64,000 nt of DNA from Couchioplanes caeruleus (GTDB lineage: Bacteria; Actinomycetota; Actinomycetes; Mycobacteriales; Micromonosporaceae). Location of the stretch: the NCBI RefSeq assembly GCF_023499255.1, contig NZ_CP092183.1, positions 3,158,501 through 3,222,500 on the forward strand, written 5' to 3'. Shown one piece after another: positions 8,681-17,595 of this stretch (its first letter is position 1; each line of letters opens with the position of its first letter). A program made the translations under genes and the position numbers. The notes under the pieces were generated by a model. The model did no database searches. It was not told the DNA's origin and was given only the letters and a program-made list of their open reading frames with translations.

Positions 8681-9448
8681 TTACCGGTAGCCCGGCGCCG
8701 GCCCGCCTCGGGGCGGCAACGCCGCGGTGACAAGTACATTCAGCTCGTCCACAGCGGTCTCCACCGCCACGATCGCCGCATCCACCCGCTCCGAATCAAC
8801 CTCATGCCGCGCGGCCGCCGACAACGCGGCACGGAGTTGCACCGCCGCGGAGACCACCCGGACCGCCTGCCACGAACAGTCATACAAGACAGGCTCGCCT
8901 GCCCCCGCCTGTAACACGGTACCCAGCAGCCGGTCGGTGCCGTGCGCGGCGATGCCTACCTGATCGCGCAGCAGCGGGACCACATCGAACACCGGCGCAT
9001 CGCAGGGCAGCGCCGCTACCAGCCGGGCGATCGCGTCGAACTCCTGCCATAGGTAGCCACGCGCCTGCTGCACCGCCGCCCACGCGCTGGGAGCCGCCGG
9101 CAACTCACCGGCCGATCCCGGCCGAACTGCGGGCCGCATGCGATGACGCATCCACCAGGCAGCGACAAGCGCCCCTGTCACGAGCACGACGACGGCGATC
9201 GTCAGCACGGCGGCCACGCCGATCGGCACGCGATCAGGCCCCGCGGCGGTCGAAGTGCCGGTCCAGGGCTGCCGGCCAGCGCCACGCAGCGACGTGGAGA
9301 CAAACCTCCAGACCGGCTGACCCGGTAGGCACGAACGATCCAGCAAACACCGTAACCACGCCGGGTCCGGCCCCCACACACCCGGCGCACCGGGTACACG
9401 ACGACCCGTACGCGCCATGGTGTCGCCAGCGGCAACCAACTGCGTCAT
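8681..9448 (-). CDS. Single-pass membrane protein of unknown function
   Basis: A 255-residue protein with one clear membrane segment at about residues 75-97 (IGVAAVLTIAVVVLVTGALV) followed by RHRMR, and a C-terminal helical region rich in Ala and acidic residues. I chose ATG 9448 because GAGGGA lies 6 bases upstream. No motif or family is recognised. It converges on uppP with only 28 bases between the stops. Confidence 0.55.
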   Translation of the reverse strand: MTQLVAAGDTMARTGRRVPGAPGVWGPDPAWLRCLLDRSCLPGQPVWRFVSTSLRGAGRQPWTGTSTAAGPDRVPIGVAAVLTIAVVVLVTGALVAAWWMRHRMRPAVRPGSAGELPAAPSAWAAVQQARGYLWQEFDAIARLVAALPCDAPVFDVVPLLRDQVGIAAHGTDRLLGTVLQAGAGEPVLYDCSWQAVRVVSAAVQLRAALSAAARHEVDSERVDAAIVAVETAVDELNVLVTAALPPRGGPAPGYR

Positions 9449-9778
9449 GTCCATTCCCTCGACTCGCTCATCACACAAGGACACCCACTCACGGCGGAGT
9501 CATCCGGGGGCGCCCCATTCATCGTCAACGCCTGACGTTATCGCCATCTGCCGTTCATTACGACGGCTCACGGCCGGGCGGACACCGAGCCTCTCCCATC
9601 CGGGGAGCAGGATCCGACTCGCCTGGCGATCAATGGCCCCTCCGCGACGGGCTCGGGAAGGCAAGGGCAACGTCACCTCCTGCGCCAGCGGTGGACGACA
9701 CCGCTGACCACGCCGGGCCAGCTCGGCATTGGCGGGTTGCCGGCCAAGCCGGGCGGGCGGGGCGGCGACCGCAGCTGG
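9449..9778. other. Intergenic region without a recognisable gene
   Basis: About 330 bases between two minus-strand genes. Open frames exist on both strands, but none resembles a protein family or has a convincing ribosome site. Confidence 0.5.
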
Positions 9779-10624
9779 CTAGGGGCAGGAGGCTGTGACG
9801 GAGACGTCTAGTCGCGTGTCGCGGCGCTGTACCAACACGGTGATCGAGCCGCGCTGGTAGGCGAAGACATCCGATCGATCGATGATGGACACGGCGCCTC
9901 GGGCTGGTGCGATGAGTGCGTCACGCAGCGCGGGTCGGTCGCCGGCATCGGTGATCGCTTGGGCCGTCACGGTCCGCACGACGCCGCCGCCCGGGCACGT
10001 TGCCTGCGCCACGGACAGTTGCGATGGGTGGGCGGTCATCGCTGTCAGCAGCGGTGCGACGCTCGTCTGGGCGGCGGCATCGACTGACGGTGTCGGTGTC
10101 AACGGTGCCCGTGGCCGGCAGCCGCTCGAGACGGTGACGGTGACGGTCCCGTCGTCGTCGACCACACCGTCAACGGCGACGAACTCGCCCGCGTCGGCGC
10201 GTAGCCCTATCCGCCCAGCCGTATCCGTTACGGTGGCGGCCTTGAAACGTTGCGGCAGTGCCCTGGCTATGCCAGTGAGCGTCATCGAGTTCATGCTGCC
10301 GGCGGCGAACTGCAGGGTGCGCCGCAGTTCAATGCCGTCGCGTACCGGCGTGATCCGGCAGCCTGGGGTGATCTGGTCGGCGGAGATGCGTAGCAGCGGT
10401 GCGGTTGCCGCCGCCGCGGCGGCGATCTCTCCGACTGTCAGGTCCACCACCGTGTCGGCGTCCGCTACATCACGCTGTTCGCGCACCGTCGCCCGTCCGG
10501 TGTGAGCGGACATCGCTGCAGCCGCCAGCAGCGCCACCGCCCAGCCTGCGGCCAGCAGCGCCAGCCAATGTCGCCGCCGGCGCGGTGGCATCGGTGGGGG
10601 CGCGCCGTGTCCGTGTCCGCTCAT
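9779..10624 (-). CDS. Membrane-anchored extracytoplasmic protein of unknown function
   Basis: A 281-residue protein. A His/Pro/Arg-rich cytoplasmic tail is followed by one membrane segment at about residues 19-37 (WLALLAAGWAVALLAAAAM), and the remainder looks extracytoplasmic. It has four cysteines in the exported part (PGCRIT, SSGCRP, ATCPGG and C-terminal ASCP) that could form two disulfides. ATG 10624 is chosen for its GGAG at suitable spacing. It starts 45 bases after the ccsB stop on the same strand and may be a distal member of that operon. Function unknown. Confidence 0.6.
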   Translation of the reverse strand: MSGHGHGAPPPMPPRRRRHWLALLAAGWAVALLAAAAMSAHTGRATVREQRDVADADTVVDLTVGEIAAAAAATAPLLRISADQITPGCRITPVRDGIELRRTLQFAAGSMNSMTLTGIARALPQRFKAATVTDTAGRIGLRADAGEFVAVDGVVDDDGTVTVTVSSGCRPRAPLTPTPSVDAAAQTSVAPLLTAMTAHPSQLSVAQATCPGGGVVRTVTAQAITDAGDRPALRDALIAPARGAVSIIDRSDVFAYQRGSITVLVQRRDTRLDVSVTASCP

Positions 10625-10669
10625 CGCGGCTCCGTTCCGTTCACTCATCGCTGTCTGCCCCGGGGTGGG

Positions 10670-11641
10670 TCAGTCGGTGCCGGCGTAGGAGTGCAGGCCG
10701 GCGATGACGAGGTTGACGGCGAACAGGTTGAACATCATGGTGGCCCAGCCGGCCACGGCGAGCCAGGCGACGACGCGTCGTTTGACGCTGGGGGTGGCCC
10801 GGGCGTGCAGGTAGCCGGCGTAGGCGACCCAGGTGATGAACGCCCAGGTTTCTTTGGGGTCCCAGCCCCAGTAGCGGCCCCAGGCGGCTTCAGCCCAGAT
10901 CGCTCCGGCGGCGACGGCGAAGGTCCAGATGGGGAAGGCGACGGCGTGCAGCTGGAAGGAGAGCCGTTCCAGGGTGTCGGCGGCGGGTAGGTGCCGGCCC
11001 AGTGCGGCGACGAACCCGGGTGTGGTGCCGGCGTCGGTGGCCCGGTGGTAGGCCAGGCGGATCAGGTAGCCGGTGGCGGCGATGAAGCCGAGCAGGAAGA
11101 TGCCGGAGGCGATCGCCGCGGTGCTGACGTGGATTTTGAGCCAGGCGGAGTTCAGTGCGGGTACGAGCGGGCCTGCGGGGGCGTACAGGCGCATCCCGGC
11201 CAATCCGAGCAGGATCACCGTCGCCAAGGCGACATACAGTCCGATGGGTCGTACTGCTGGGCGGCGGAGCACCAGGATGAGCCAGGCGAGGATTCCGACG
11301 AGGGTGACGGCCAGGACGAATTCGTACATGTTGCCCCACGGCACTCGGTCGGCGGCCAGCCCGCGGGTGATCAGGCAGGCGGAGTGGGTGATCGCGCCGA
11401 GGGCTGTGGCGGCCACGGCGATCCAACCGGCCCAGCGCAGCCGGTTGCCACGCACCGGCGCCTTGGCGACCACGGTGTGCGGCGGGGGTGGGCTGCCGGC
11501 GCCACTCATGGCGGGTTCGCGCGCCGCGGTGACGGTGTTGGTGCGGGCGCGGCGGCCGGCGTGTTCGACGGCGTAGCCGATCATCGCGATCAGGTAGGCC
11601 AGCAGGGTGATGATGAACAGCTGGTCGGACAGTGCTGCCAT
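10670..11641 (-). CDS. ccsB: Cytochrome c biogenesis protein CcsB (ResC), system II
   Basis: CcsB and ResB together export heme and attach it to apocytochrome c outside the membrane. The 323-residue protein has about eight membrane helices and the WWD-type heme-handling signature WGRYWGWDPKETWAF, with conserved His residues in flanking helices (SAWLKIHVSTA, FQLHAVAF, YLHARA). ATG 11641 begins a hydrophobic N-terminal helix. It is the last recognisable cytochrome gene of a minus-strand operon running down from resB. No gene for a CxxCH cytochrome is visible in the window, so its substrate lies elsewhere. Confidence 0.93.
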   Translation of the reverse strand: MAALSDQLFIITLLAYLIAMIGYAVEHAGRRARTNTVTAAREPAMSGAGSPPPPHTVVAKAPVRGNRLRWAGWIAVAATALGAITHSACLITRGLAADRVPWGNMYEFVLAVTLVGILAWLILVLRRPAVRPIGLYVALATVILLGLAGMRLYAPAGPLVPALNSAWLKIHVSTAAIASGIFLLGFIAATGYLIRLAYHRATDAGTTPGFVAALGRHLPAADTLERLSFQLHAVAFPIWTFAVAAGAIWAEAAWGRYWGWDPKETWAFITWVAYAGYLHARATPSVKRRVVAWLAVAGWATMMFNLFAVNLVIAGLHSYAGTD

Positions 11642-11700
11642 GGCGGGGCCTTTCGCGAACGGAGCAGGGGGCGCGCTACGACGCGGCGCCCGGGCGGGGG

Positions 11701-12162
11701 CTACTGGATGTCGGTCAGGTGCAGCCAGGTGAACGGCGGCCAGGGCAGGTTGCGGGCCACCGTGAACACCAGCCACGCGGCGGCGTACGCGATCAGCAGC
11801 CATCGCGGCAGCGGGATGGCGGGCAGTTGCCGGCCGGTGCTGCGGGCAACCCACCGCGCCCAGGCGTAGCCGAGCACGGGTACGGCGAGTAGTGCGGGCA
11901 GGTGGTGCCGGGCGGCCTGGACGAGGTCGCCGTGCAGCAGGTACCACATCATGCGGGTGCCACCGCAGGTCGGGCCCTGGGTGCCGGTCAGGGCTGTCCA
12001 CAGGCACGCACCGCCTGGGTCGGCGAGGGTGTCGGTGGGGTTGTGGGTCAGCACCCAACCGATAGCGGCGCCGAAGATCGCCGCGACGGCGAGCGGAGCG
12101 AGCAGCGCAGGACGTGCGGGCGCGGCGGCCGGACCGCCCGGGCCGGTAGGGATCGTGGTCAT
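11701..12162 (-). CDS. DUF2752 family membrane protein
   Basis: A 153-residue protein with three membrane segments and the DUF2752 signature: a cysteine in GACLW, then GPTCGGTRMMWYLLHGDLVQAARH. Its ATG overlaps the lnt stop as ATGA. The family has no established activity. Here it sits between lipoprotein acylation (lnt) and heme export (ccsB). The paired cysteines face the part of the membrane where disulfide chemistry occurs, but any redox role is inference. Confidence 0.85.
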   Translation of the reverse strand: MTTIPTGPGGPAAAPARPALLAPLAVAAIFGAAIGWVLTHNPTDTLADPGGACLWTALTGTQGPTCGGTRMMWYLLHGDLVQAARHHLPALLAVPVLGYAWARWVARSTGRQLPAIPLPRWLLIAYAAAWLVFTVARNLPWPPFTWLHLTDIQ

Positions 12163-13817
12163 GGTTGCTCCTGTGCCGGATCAGTGCGGAAGGCGTGTTC
12201 GGCAGGTCTGGTCATGGGCTCGGAGGATGCGGCTTTGGTGCGCCGCCGAAGCAGGCCGGCGGTGGTCAGCGCGGCGAGGGCGGCGGCCACCAGGATCCAT
12301 TCGACGGTGGTGCCGAGGCGGGTGGCGAGCGTGCGGCCGGTGTCGAGGCGAAGCGTGCGGACGATGACCGCCTGGGTGTTCATGGCGGTGGCCTGGTGCA
12401 CGGTGGCGTCCGGGTCGACGAACGCCGACACCCCGACGGTGGAGGCCATCAGAGCAGGGCGGCCATGTTCGACGGCGCGCAGACGGACCATGGCCAGTTG
12501 TTGGGTGGCCTCGGCGTAGTTGAAGGTGGCGTTGTTGGTCTGCACCGCGAGTAGCTGCGCGCCGCCGGTGACGGTGTCGCGGACCAGGTCGTCGTAGGCG
12601 ACCTCGAAGCAGATGACGTCCCCGATCGTGGTGCCGGCCAGGGTGAGCACGCCGGGGCGGTCACCGGCGATGAAGTCGGCGCGGACCCGGTCGACCAGGG
12701 TGGTGATACGCCGTACCACGGATCTCATGGGCACGTACTCGGCGAACGGCACCGGATGCCGTTTGACGTACGTCTGGCCGGGACCGGTGTCGGGCGTCCA
12801 GACCAAGCCGGCGTTACGGACCTTCCCCGGCCCGGGGCCTTGCAGCACGGCGCCGACGAGGATTGGCACGCCCACCGCGGCCACGGCGTCGTCGATGCGG
12901 GCGGCGGCGTCGGGTTTGAGCAACGGGTCGATGTCGGAGGAGTTCTCCGGCCAGATCACCAACTCCGGCCGGGGCTGGCGCCCGGCGCGCACGGCGTCGG
13001 CCAGTTGCAGGGTGGCGGCCACATGGTTGTCGAGCACGGCGCGGCGTTGGGCGTTGAAGTCCAACCCCATGCGGGGCACGTTGCCCTGCACCACGGCCAC
13101 CACCACGTCGCGGCCGGGCGCCTTCGGCGGCGGCACGGCCGCGCCGAGGGCCATGACCGCCGCGGCAGCTGTCGCCGCGACTGCGGCGCGAGGGATGCGG
13201 CGGCGTACCGGGTCGGTCTGTCCGGCCGTGAGGTGCCACAGGGCCATCGCCAGCAGCCCACCGGCGGCGGCGACGGTGAAGGTGACCAGCGGCGCGCCGC
13301 CGAATGCGGCGAGCCGCACCGCCGGGGCGTCGGCCTGGGCAAACGCCAGCCGCCCCCAGGGGAATCCGCCGAACGGCACTCGGGAACGCAGCGCCTCCTG
13401 AGCGACCCACAGCAGCCCGCTCACCAGCGGCCAGTACCAACCGGCCCGATCCACCAGCACACTCGTCCCGGCGGTAGCCGCACCCAGTAGAGCTACGAAG
13501 CCGGCCTGTACGGCGGCGAGTAGCAGCCACGGCCACCAGCCGACCTGAAGGCCGGTGAAGCTCAGCAGCGGCACGAACAACGCCAGTCCGGTCACCGCAC
13601 CCAGCACGGCACCGGTACGGGGCCGCTGCCGGTGGGTCGCCACGGCCAGTAACGCCACCCCGACGGGGACGGCCCACCACCAGTTGTACGGCGGGAACGC
13701 CACCAGCAGGATCGGCCCTGCGGCGCCCGCCGCCAGGCTTGCCCAAACGGCGGACAGACGGCGCCGCGTACCCGTGGGCTCGGCGGCCGGAGCGGGCGTT
13801 ACCAGTTGGAGGGTCAT
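12159..13817 (-). CDS. lnt: Apolipoprotein N-acyltransferase
   Basis: The enzyme adds the third acyl chain to lipoproteins. The 552-residue protein has an N-terminal membrane domain of about eight helices and a nitrilase-like domain holding the catalytic triad: Glu291 in WPENSSD, Lys352 in KRHPVPFAEYVP and Cys403 in VICFEVAYDD, followed by a C-terminal helix. ATG 13817 overlaps the ccdA stop (ATGA). Together with the lspA copy at 1711 it gives this island two lipoprotein-maturation enzymes, which fits the TlpA-like lipoprotein in the same operon. Confidence 0.93.
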   Translation of the reverse strand: MTLQLVTPAPAAEPTGTRRRLSAVWASLAAGAAGPILLVAFPPYNWWWAVPVGVALLAVATHRQRPRTGAVLGAVTGLALFVPLLSFTGLQVGWWPWLLLAAVQAGFVALLGAATAGTSVLVDRAGWYWPLVSGLLWVAQEALRSRVPFGGFPWGRLAFAQADAPAVRLAAFGGAPLVTFTVAAAGGLLAMALWHLTAGQTDPVRRRIPRAAVAATAAAAVMALGAAVPPPKAPGRDVVVAVVQGNVPRMGLDFNAQRRAVLDNHVAATLQLADAVRAGRQPRPELVIWPENSSDIDPLLKPDAAARIDDAVAAVGVPILVGAVLQGPGPGKVRNAGLVWTPDTGPGQTYVKRHPVPFAEYVPMRSVVRRITTLVDRVRADFIAGDRPGVLTLAGTTIGDVICFEVAYDDLVRDTVTGGAQLLAVQTNNATFNYAEATQQLAMVRLRAVEHGRPALMASTVGVSAFVDPDATVHQATAMNTQAVIVRTLRLDTGRTLATRLGTTVEWILVAAALAALTTAGLLRRRTKAASSEPMTRPAEHAFRTDPAQEQP

Positions 13818-14602
13818 ATGCCGACCTGTCCCGGGCCGACGGTGACGCGCAGCCAGATGGTGAACGCCGTCCACCAGCCGGTCATCAACGCGATCCCGAC
13901 AGCGATCAGCAGCACCCCGCCGAGCCGGGTGATCGCCCGGCTGTGCCGGCGGGCGAAACTCAGGGCGGTCAGGATCCGGCGCAGCCCGAGCCCGAACAGC
14001 ACGAACGGCGCCCCGAGGCCGATGCAGTACGCCACCGCGAGGGCGACCGCCCGGCCGGTGGTCGCGTCCACCGCCGACAGCGCGAGGACCGCACCGAGTG
14101 TCGGGCTCACGCACGGGATCCACCCGACGCCGAAGACCACGCCGAGCATCGGCGCCCCGGCCAGGCCGGGTGCAGGTAGTTTTCGCCACCGCCGTTCGTA
14201 CTGCCCGGCCGGTACCAGGCCGAGGAAGCTCAGGCCGAGCACGACTGTCAGCCCACCGGCGATGATCTCCACGGTGCGGGCGTGCACGAGCAGCAGCCGG
14301 CCCGCGCTGGCCACCGCGACCGCGGTGAGGATGAACACCAGCGTGAACCCGGCGACGAACAGCAGTGTCCCGGCCAGCAGCCGACCCCGTGCCGGGCGGA
14401 CCGCGACGGCCACCGCCGAGCGTTCGCCTGCCGTTGAGCCGGTGACGTCGGCGCCGGCCATGCCGGTGATGTAGGAGACGTAGCCGGGGACCAGCGGCAG
14501 CACGCACGGCGACAGGAAACTCGCCAGCCCGGCCAGCGCCGCCACGCCCAGCGCCAGCACGAGTGGGCCGGAGGTCGCGACGCCGGCGAAGAGCTCACCC
14601 AC
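13814..14602 (-). CDS. ccdA: Thiol:disulfide transporter CcdA (DsbD-like membrane domain)
   Basis: CcdA moves electrons from cytoplasmic thioredoxin to exported thiol-reducing proteins. The protein has six to seven helices with the paired motifs LSPCVLPLVPGYVSYITG and GWIPCVSPTLGAVL that hold the two redox cysteines. GTG 14602 is selected because it overlaps the stop of the thioredoxin-like gene by 8 bases and gives about 262 residues; an ATG 42 bases upstream would lie inside that gene. Its partner is almost certainly the TlpA-like lipoprotein just upstream. Confidence 0.92.
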   Translation of the reverse strand: MGELFAGVATSGPLVLALGVAALAGLASFLSPCVLPLVPGYVSYITGMAGADVTGSTAGERSAVAVAVRPARGRLLAGTLLFVAGFTLVFILTAVAVASAGRLLLVHARTVEIIAGGLTVVLGLSFLGLVPAGQYERRWRKLPAPGLAGAPMLGVVFGVGWIPCVSPTLGAVLALSAVDATTGRAVALAVAYCIGLGAPFVLFGLGLRRILTALSFARRHSRAITRLGGVLLIAVGIALMTGWWTAFTIWLRVTVGPGQVGI

Positions 14603-15206
14603 CGCTGTCGCGCTCCTCGGCCACCTGACGCACCAGCGGTTCAAGCTCCCTCTGCGTGATGACCTTGCGCAGCACCACCGCGACCCGGCCCCGCCGGTCG
14701 ATGATCACGGTGGCGGGGATCGTGTTCGGCGAGACGTCGGTGAACCCCAGAGCGATACGCCCGGCCGGGTCGAACAGGCTCGGATACACCTCCCGGCCCT
14801 CGACGAACGCCCTAGCCTGGTCCCGGCCGTCGCGGATGTCCACACCCACGAACCGCACGCGCGCGTCCTTGGTGGCTTCGGCGGTGGCGTTGAGCTCGCC
14901 GGCCTCGGCCCGGCACGGCGCGCACCACGACGCCCAGAAGTTCACCACCACAACCATGTCGGTCAGCGTGGCGGGGTCGAAGCGGCTGCCGTCGAGCAAC
15001 TCCCCGTCCAATGTCGGCGCCGCCGCACGCTTGTCGGGCTGGTAGACGACGCTGGCGCCGGGGGCGACCCGGCCGGTGTCAGCGGCCTGCACCACGCCGG
15101 TGCCGGCCTGACCGGTGTCCCGCGGCGGCCCACCGGCGCATCCCGCCGCCGTCGCGACCACCGCCGCCGACAGGGCGACCAACACCCCACGAGCAGCACG
15201 GATCAC
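14595..15206 (-). CDS. TlpA/ResA-like thioredoxin-fold lipoprotein
   Basis: A 203-residue exported thiol-disulfide oxidoreductase. It has a lipoprotein signal with lipobox ending in AAGC (Cys23), then a linker, then a thioredoxin fold with active site WCAPC (Cys95 and Cys98) and the cis-proline loop TIPATVII. ResA-like proteins reduce apocytochrome c cysteines before heme attachment. GTG 15206 overlaps the stop of the ArsR-type gene (GTGA). The lipidated anchor links it functionally to the lspA and lnt copies in the window. Confidence 0.9.
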   Translation of the reverse strand: MIRAARGVLVALSAAVVATAAGCAGGPPRDTGQAGTGVVQAADTGRVAPGASVVYQPDKRAAAPTLDGELLDGSRFDPATLTDMVVVVNFWASWCAPCRAEAGELNATAEATKDARVRFVGVDIRDGRDQARAFVEGREVYPSLFDPAGRIALGFTDVSPNTIPATVIIDRRGRVAVVLRKVITQRELEPLVRQVAEERDSGG

Positions 15207-15553
15207 GACCGCGCCCCGCGCTGCTGAGCGCACAACGTGACCGGGTGTCCCCGGTCGGCTAGCAGCTCCTCGACGGCGCGCAGCACCGCCTCCAGGCCCG
15301 GAGCGGCCAGCCGGTACAGCACCGACCGGCCCGGCCCCGGGCGGCTGTCCACCAGCCCGCACTCCCGCAGACACGCCAGATGCCCGGAAACCCCCGACTG
15401 GCCGACACCCACCGCCCGCATCAACTCCGACACAGTGCGCTCCCCATCACGCAGCGCGGTCAGCAACGCCAACCGGGCCGGAACGGCCAACCCCTGGAAC
15501 AGCCGGGCCGCGACCTGCACATCAGCCGGCGACGCCACCGTCGGTATCGTCAT
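15203..15553 (-). CDS. Second CmtR-type ArsR/SmtB metal sensor
   Basis: A 116-residue winged-helix repressor closely similar to the first CmtR-type protein: HLACLRECGLVDS carries Cys61 and Cys65, and VTLC in the tail gives Cys108. It is embedded between resB and the TlpA-like gene with ATGA and GTGA overlaps on both sides, so it is expressed with the cytochrome/thiol operon. A metal-responsive repressor inside a cytochrome c maturation operon is unusual. The palindrome upstream of resB is its probable target. Cd/Pb-type sensing is inferred from the cysteine pattern. Confidence 0.87.
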   Translation of the reverse strand: MTIPTVASPADVQVAARLFQGLAVPARLALLTALRDGERTVSELMRAVGVGQSGVSGHLACLRECGLVDSRPGPGRSVLYRLAAPGLEAVLRAVEELLADRGHPVTLCAQQRGARS

Positions 15554-17193
15554 GACCGGACATTATCAGCCGCGGCCGATACCGGTTCCACGCCGCCGGT
15601 CGCCGCCTCGCCATCCACGGACTGCGGGGCAGTGGCGGTGTCTGTGGCGGCGCCCGCGGCGGCCACCAGGGAGGTGAACTCGTCGGCGAAGCCCGCATAC
15701 TCGCTGCGCGGCAACCCGGCCGCGGTGATCGTGCACCCGCCGGTGGTGGGAGTGACGCGGATCCAGACCCGGCGGCGCCGCACCGCGAGCGTGGCGACCA
15801 GTCCGGCCATGAGCATGATGATGGCGGCGAGCACGATCGGCTCACCGGGATCGTGGCGGATGGTGATGGCGATCCACCGGCGGGTGCCGAGGAATTCCAG
15901 CGTGGTGCCGTCGTCCAAGGTCCACCGCTCACCCGGGCGCAGCATCTTGGCCGCACCGGGCAACTGCGCGAGGCGTTTGCTGTCGATCGCGCGGCGGGGC
16001 ACCTCGTACACCGACTGCGGCACCCCCGTCTCCAGACCCAGGTTCCCGCGGTAGGCCGTCAACAGCAGCCCCGGCGCACGCTCGGCCGGATGTGCCGACA
16101 ACGCCGGCGGGCCCGTCGTCGGCACTGTCGGCACATACACTCCGCCAAATGCCACCTGCGCGTCAGTCGAGCGGGCCCCGGTGCGGATGTCGGCGTTGGC
16201 GTCAGGAAACAATGCGGCGCCCTCGCTGGTCACCATCGCGTCGATCGGCAGGAACGGCGACACCGACGTCTGCGCCCGGCCCTGCCGGTCGGTGTACCGC
16301 AGGATCGGCGCGTAGCCGTGACCCAGCAGATAGACGTTCGCCCCGTCCAACCGCAGCGGCGCGTTCACCTCAAGCCGGTGGCGACCCGAGCGGCCCTGCA
16401 ACGGCGCGGTCCACGTGAGGTCACCCTGGAAGACGGTGGGCTGACCGTTGTCGAGGAACTGCGCCTCGAAACGGCCGAGCTCCAGGCAAAATCCGGGCAG
16501 GTCCTCCGGCTGCAGGCGCGGACCGAGGCCGTACTCGTCGAACTGCTGCAACCCCGTACAGAAGCCGGTGTCCGGGCCGGCGACCAGGATCCGGTTGCCG
16601 TACCAGCCCCAGCCGTAGCCGAACGCCACCCCGGCCAAAACTGCCAGCACCGCAAAGTGGAACAGCAGGTTGCCGGTCTCCTTTAAGTAGCCCTTCTCCG
16701 CCGCGATGCTCACCTCGCCACCGGCACCGGTACGCACCGCCACCCGGTAGCGCCGCGACCGCAGCACCCGCCGCACCCGCACACCGGCCTCCTCAGCCGG
16801 CGACGGCGACACACCCACCTCGGCGTGCCACGGCAGCCGAGCGAAATGACGCGGCGCCACCGGAGGCTTACGTCGGATCGCCTGCACATGCTCGCGCAGC
16901 CGCGGCAGCACACACCCCACCAGCGAGGTGAGCAGCAGCAAATAGATCGCGGCGAACCACGGCGAGGCGTACACGTCGAAGAACCCGAACCGGTCCAACC
17001 ACACAGACAACTCCGGGTTGGCGCGACGGTAGGCGTCGACCTTCTCGATCCCCAGGTTGCGCTGCGGCAGCACCGAGCCCGGCGCGGCTGCCACCGCCAG
17101 CAGGAACAGCAGCATCAGGGCTGTGCGCATACTGGTCAACTGCCGCCACCACCGCCGCAGCCAACCCACCACTACCGCCACGCCTCGCCGCAC
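15550..17193 (-). CDS. resB: Cytochrome c biogenesis protein ResB (Ccs1)
   Basis: A 547-residue protein that acts with CcsB in system II heme delivery. N-terminal helices (SMRTALMLLFLLAVAAAPGSVLPQ) are followed by a further helix pair, a large extracytoplasmic domain, and a last helix (IVLAAIIMLMAGLVATLAV), the usual ResB layout. Translation starts at GTG 17193 behind a GA-rich ribosome site (GAGGGGG). It is the first gene of the minus-strand operon, directly downstream of the 17212-17239 palindrome. Confidence 0.92.
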   Translation of the reverse strand: MRRGVAVVVGWLRRWWRQLTSMRTALMLLFLLAVAAAPGSVLPQRNLGIEKVDAYRRANPELSVWLDRFGFFDVYASPWFAAIYLLLLTSLVGCVLPRLREHVQAIRRKPPVAPRHFARLPWHAEVGVSPSPAEEAGVRVRRVLRSRRYRVAVRTGAGGEVSIAAEKGYLKETGNLLFHFAVLAVLAGVAFGYGWGWYGNRILVAGPDTGFCTGLQQFDEYGLGPRLQPEDLPGFCLELGRFEAQFLDNGQPTVFQGDLTWTAPLQGRSGRHRLEVNAPLRLDGANVYLLGHGYAPILRYTDRQGRAQTSVSPFLPIDAMVTSEGAALFPDANADIRTGARSTDAQVAFGGVYVPTVPTTGPPALSAHPAERAPGLLLTAYRGNLGLETGVPQSVYEVPRRAIDSKRLAQLPGAAKMLRPGERWTLDDGTTLEFLGTRRWIAITIRHDPGEPIVLAAIIMLMAGLVATLAVRRRRVWIRVTPTTGGCTITAAGLPRSEYAGFADEFTSLVAAAGAATDTATAPQSVDGEAATGGVEPVSAAADNVRS

Positions 17194-17211
17194 CCGGCCC
17201 CCTCACCCACC

Positions 17212-17239
17212 GTTATCATCGCCTGACGGCGAAGATAAC
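17212..17239. promoter_or_regulatory. CmtR-type operator in front of resB
   Basis: GTTATCATCGCC (17212-17223), a 4-base spacer and GGCGAAGATAAC (17228-17239) form an inverted repeat with 11 of 12 positions paired. It lies 19 bases upstream of the resB start. The left half is identical to the site at the cmtR start (1353-1364), so both operons probably answer to the same type of repressor. Confidence 0.7.
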
Positions 17240-17595
17240 AGTCCCTACCGATGCTGATCCTGTGGGTACGGCTCTTGCGCCGGTCAAGCAGCGCCTACCG
17301 TGTCCGCGGGACGGCTCGCTCATGGGAGACATCACGGGGAAACGCGATAACCGCTGGTCGGCGGGCGGCTCAACGGGCCGAGCTCTCCAAGGAGTGGCTC
17401 GACTCCACGACCCCCGCTAGCCGCTGGACTGCAACTTCGCCAGCCGTCGACAGGTCCACCGCACGGATTGGCATGCAGTCGCCGTCCGGGCAAAGAAGCG
17501 GTGAGGACTAGCTCCTCCGTACGGCGGTCAGTCAGGACATTCTCAGGCAGCACCAGTAAAAATGAGACACTCGACGCACCCATGGAGGAAGAATC
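17240..17595. other. Intergenic region between resB and the dsbA-like gene
   Basis: About 355 bases in the divergent space. Apart from the operator at its left border I see no gene-like sequence. The right end must contain the promoter of the dsbA-like gene, but no clear -35/-10 pair is visible. Confidence 0.45.
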
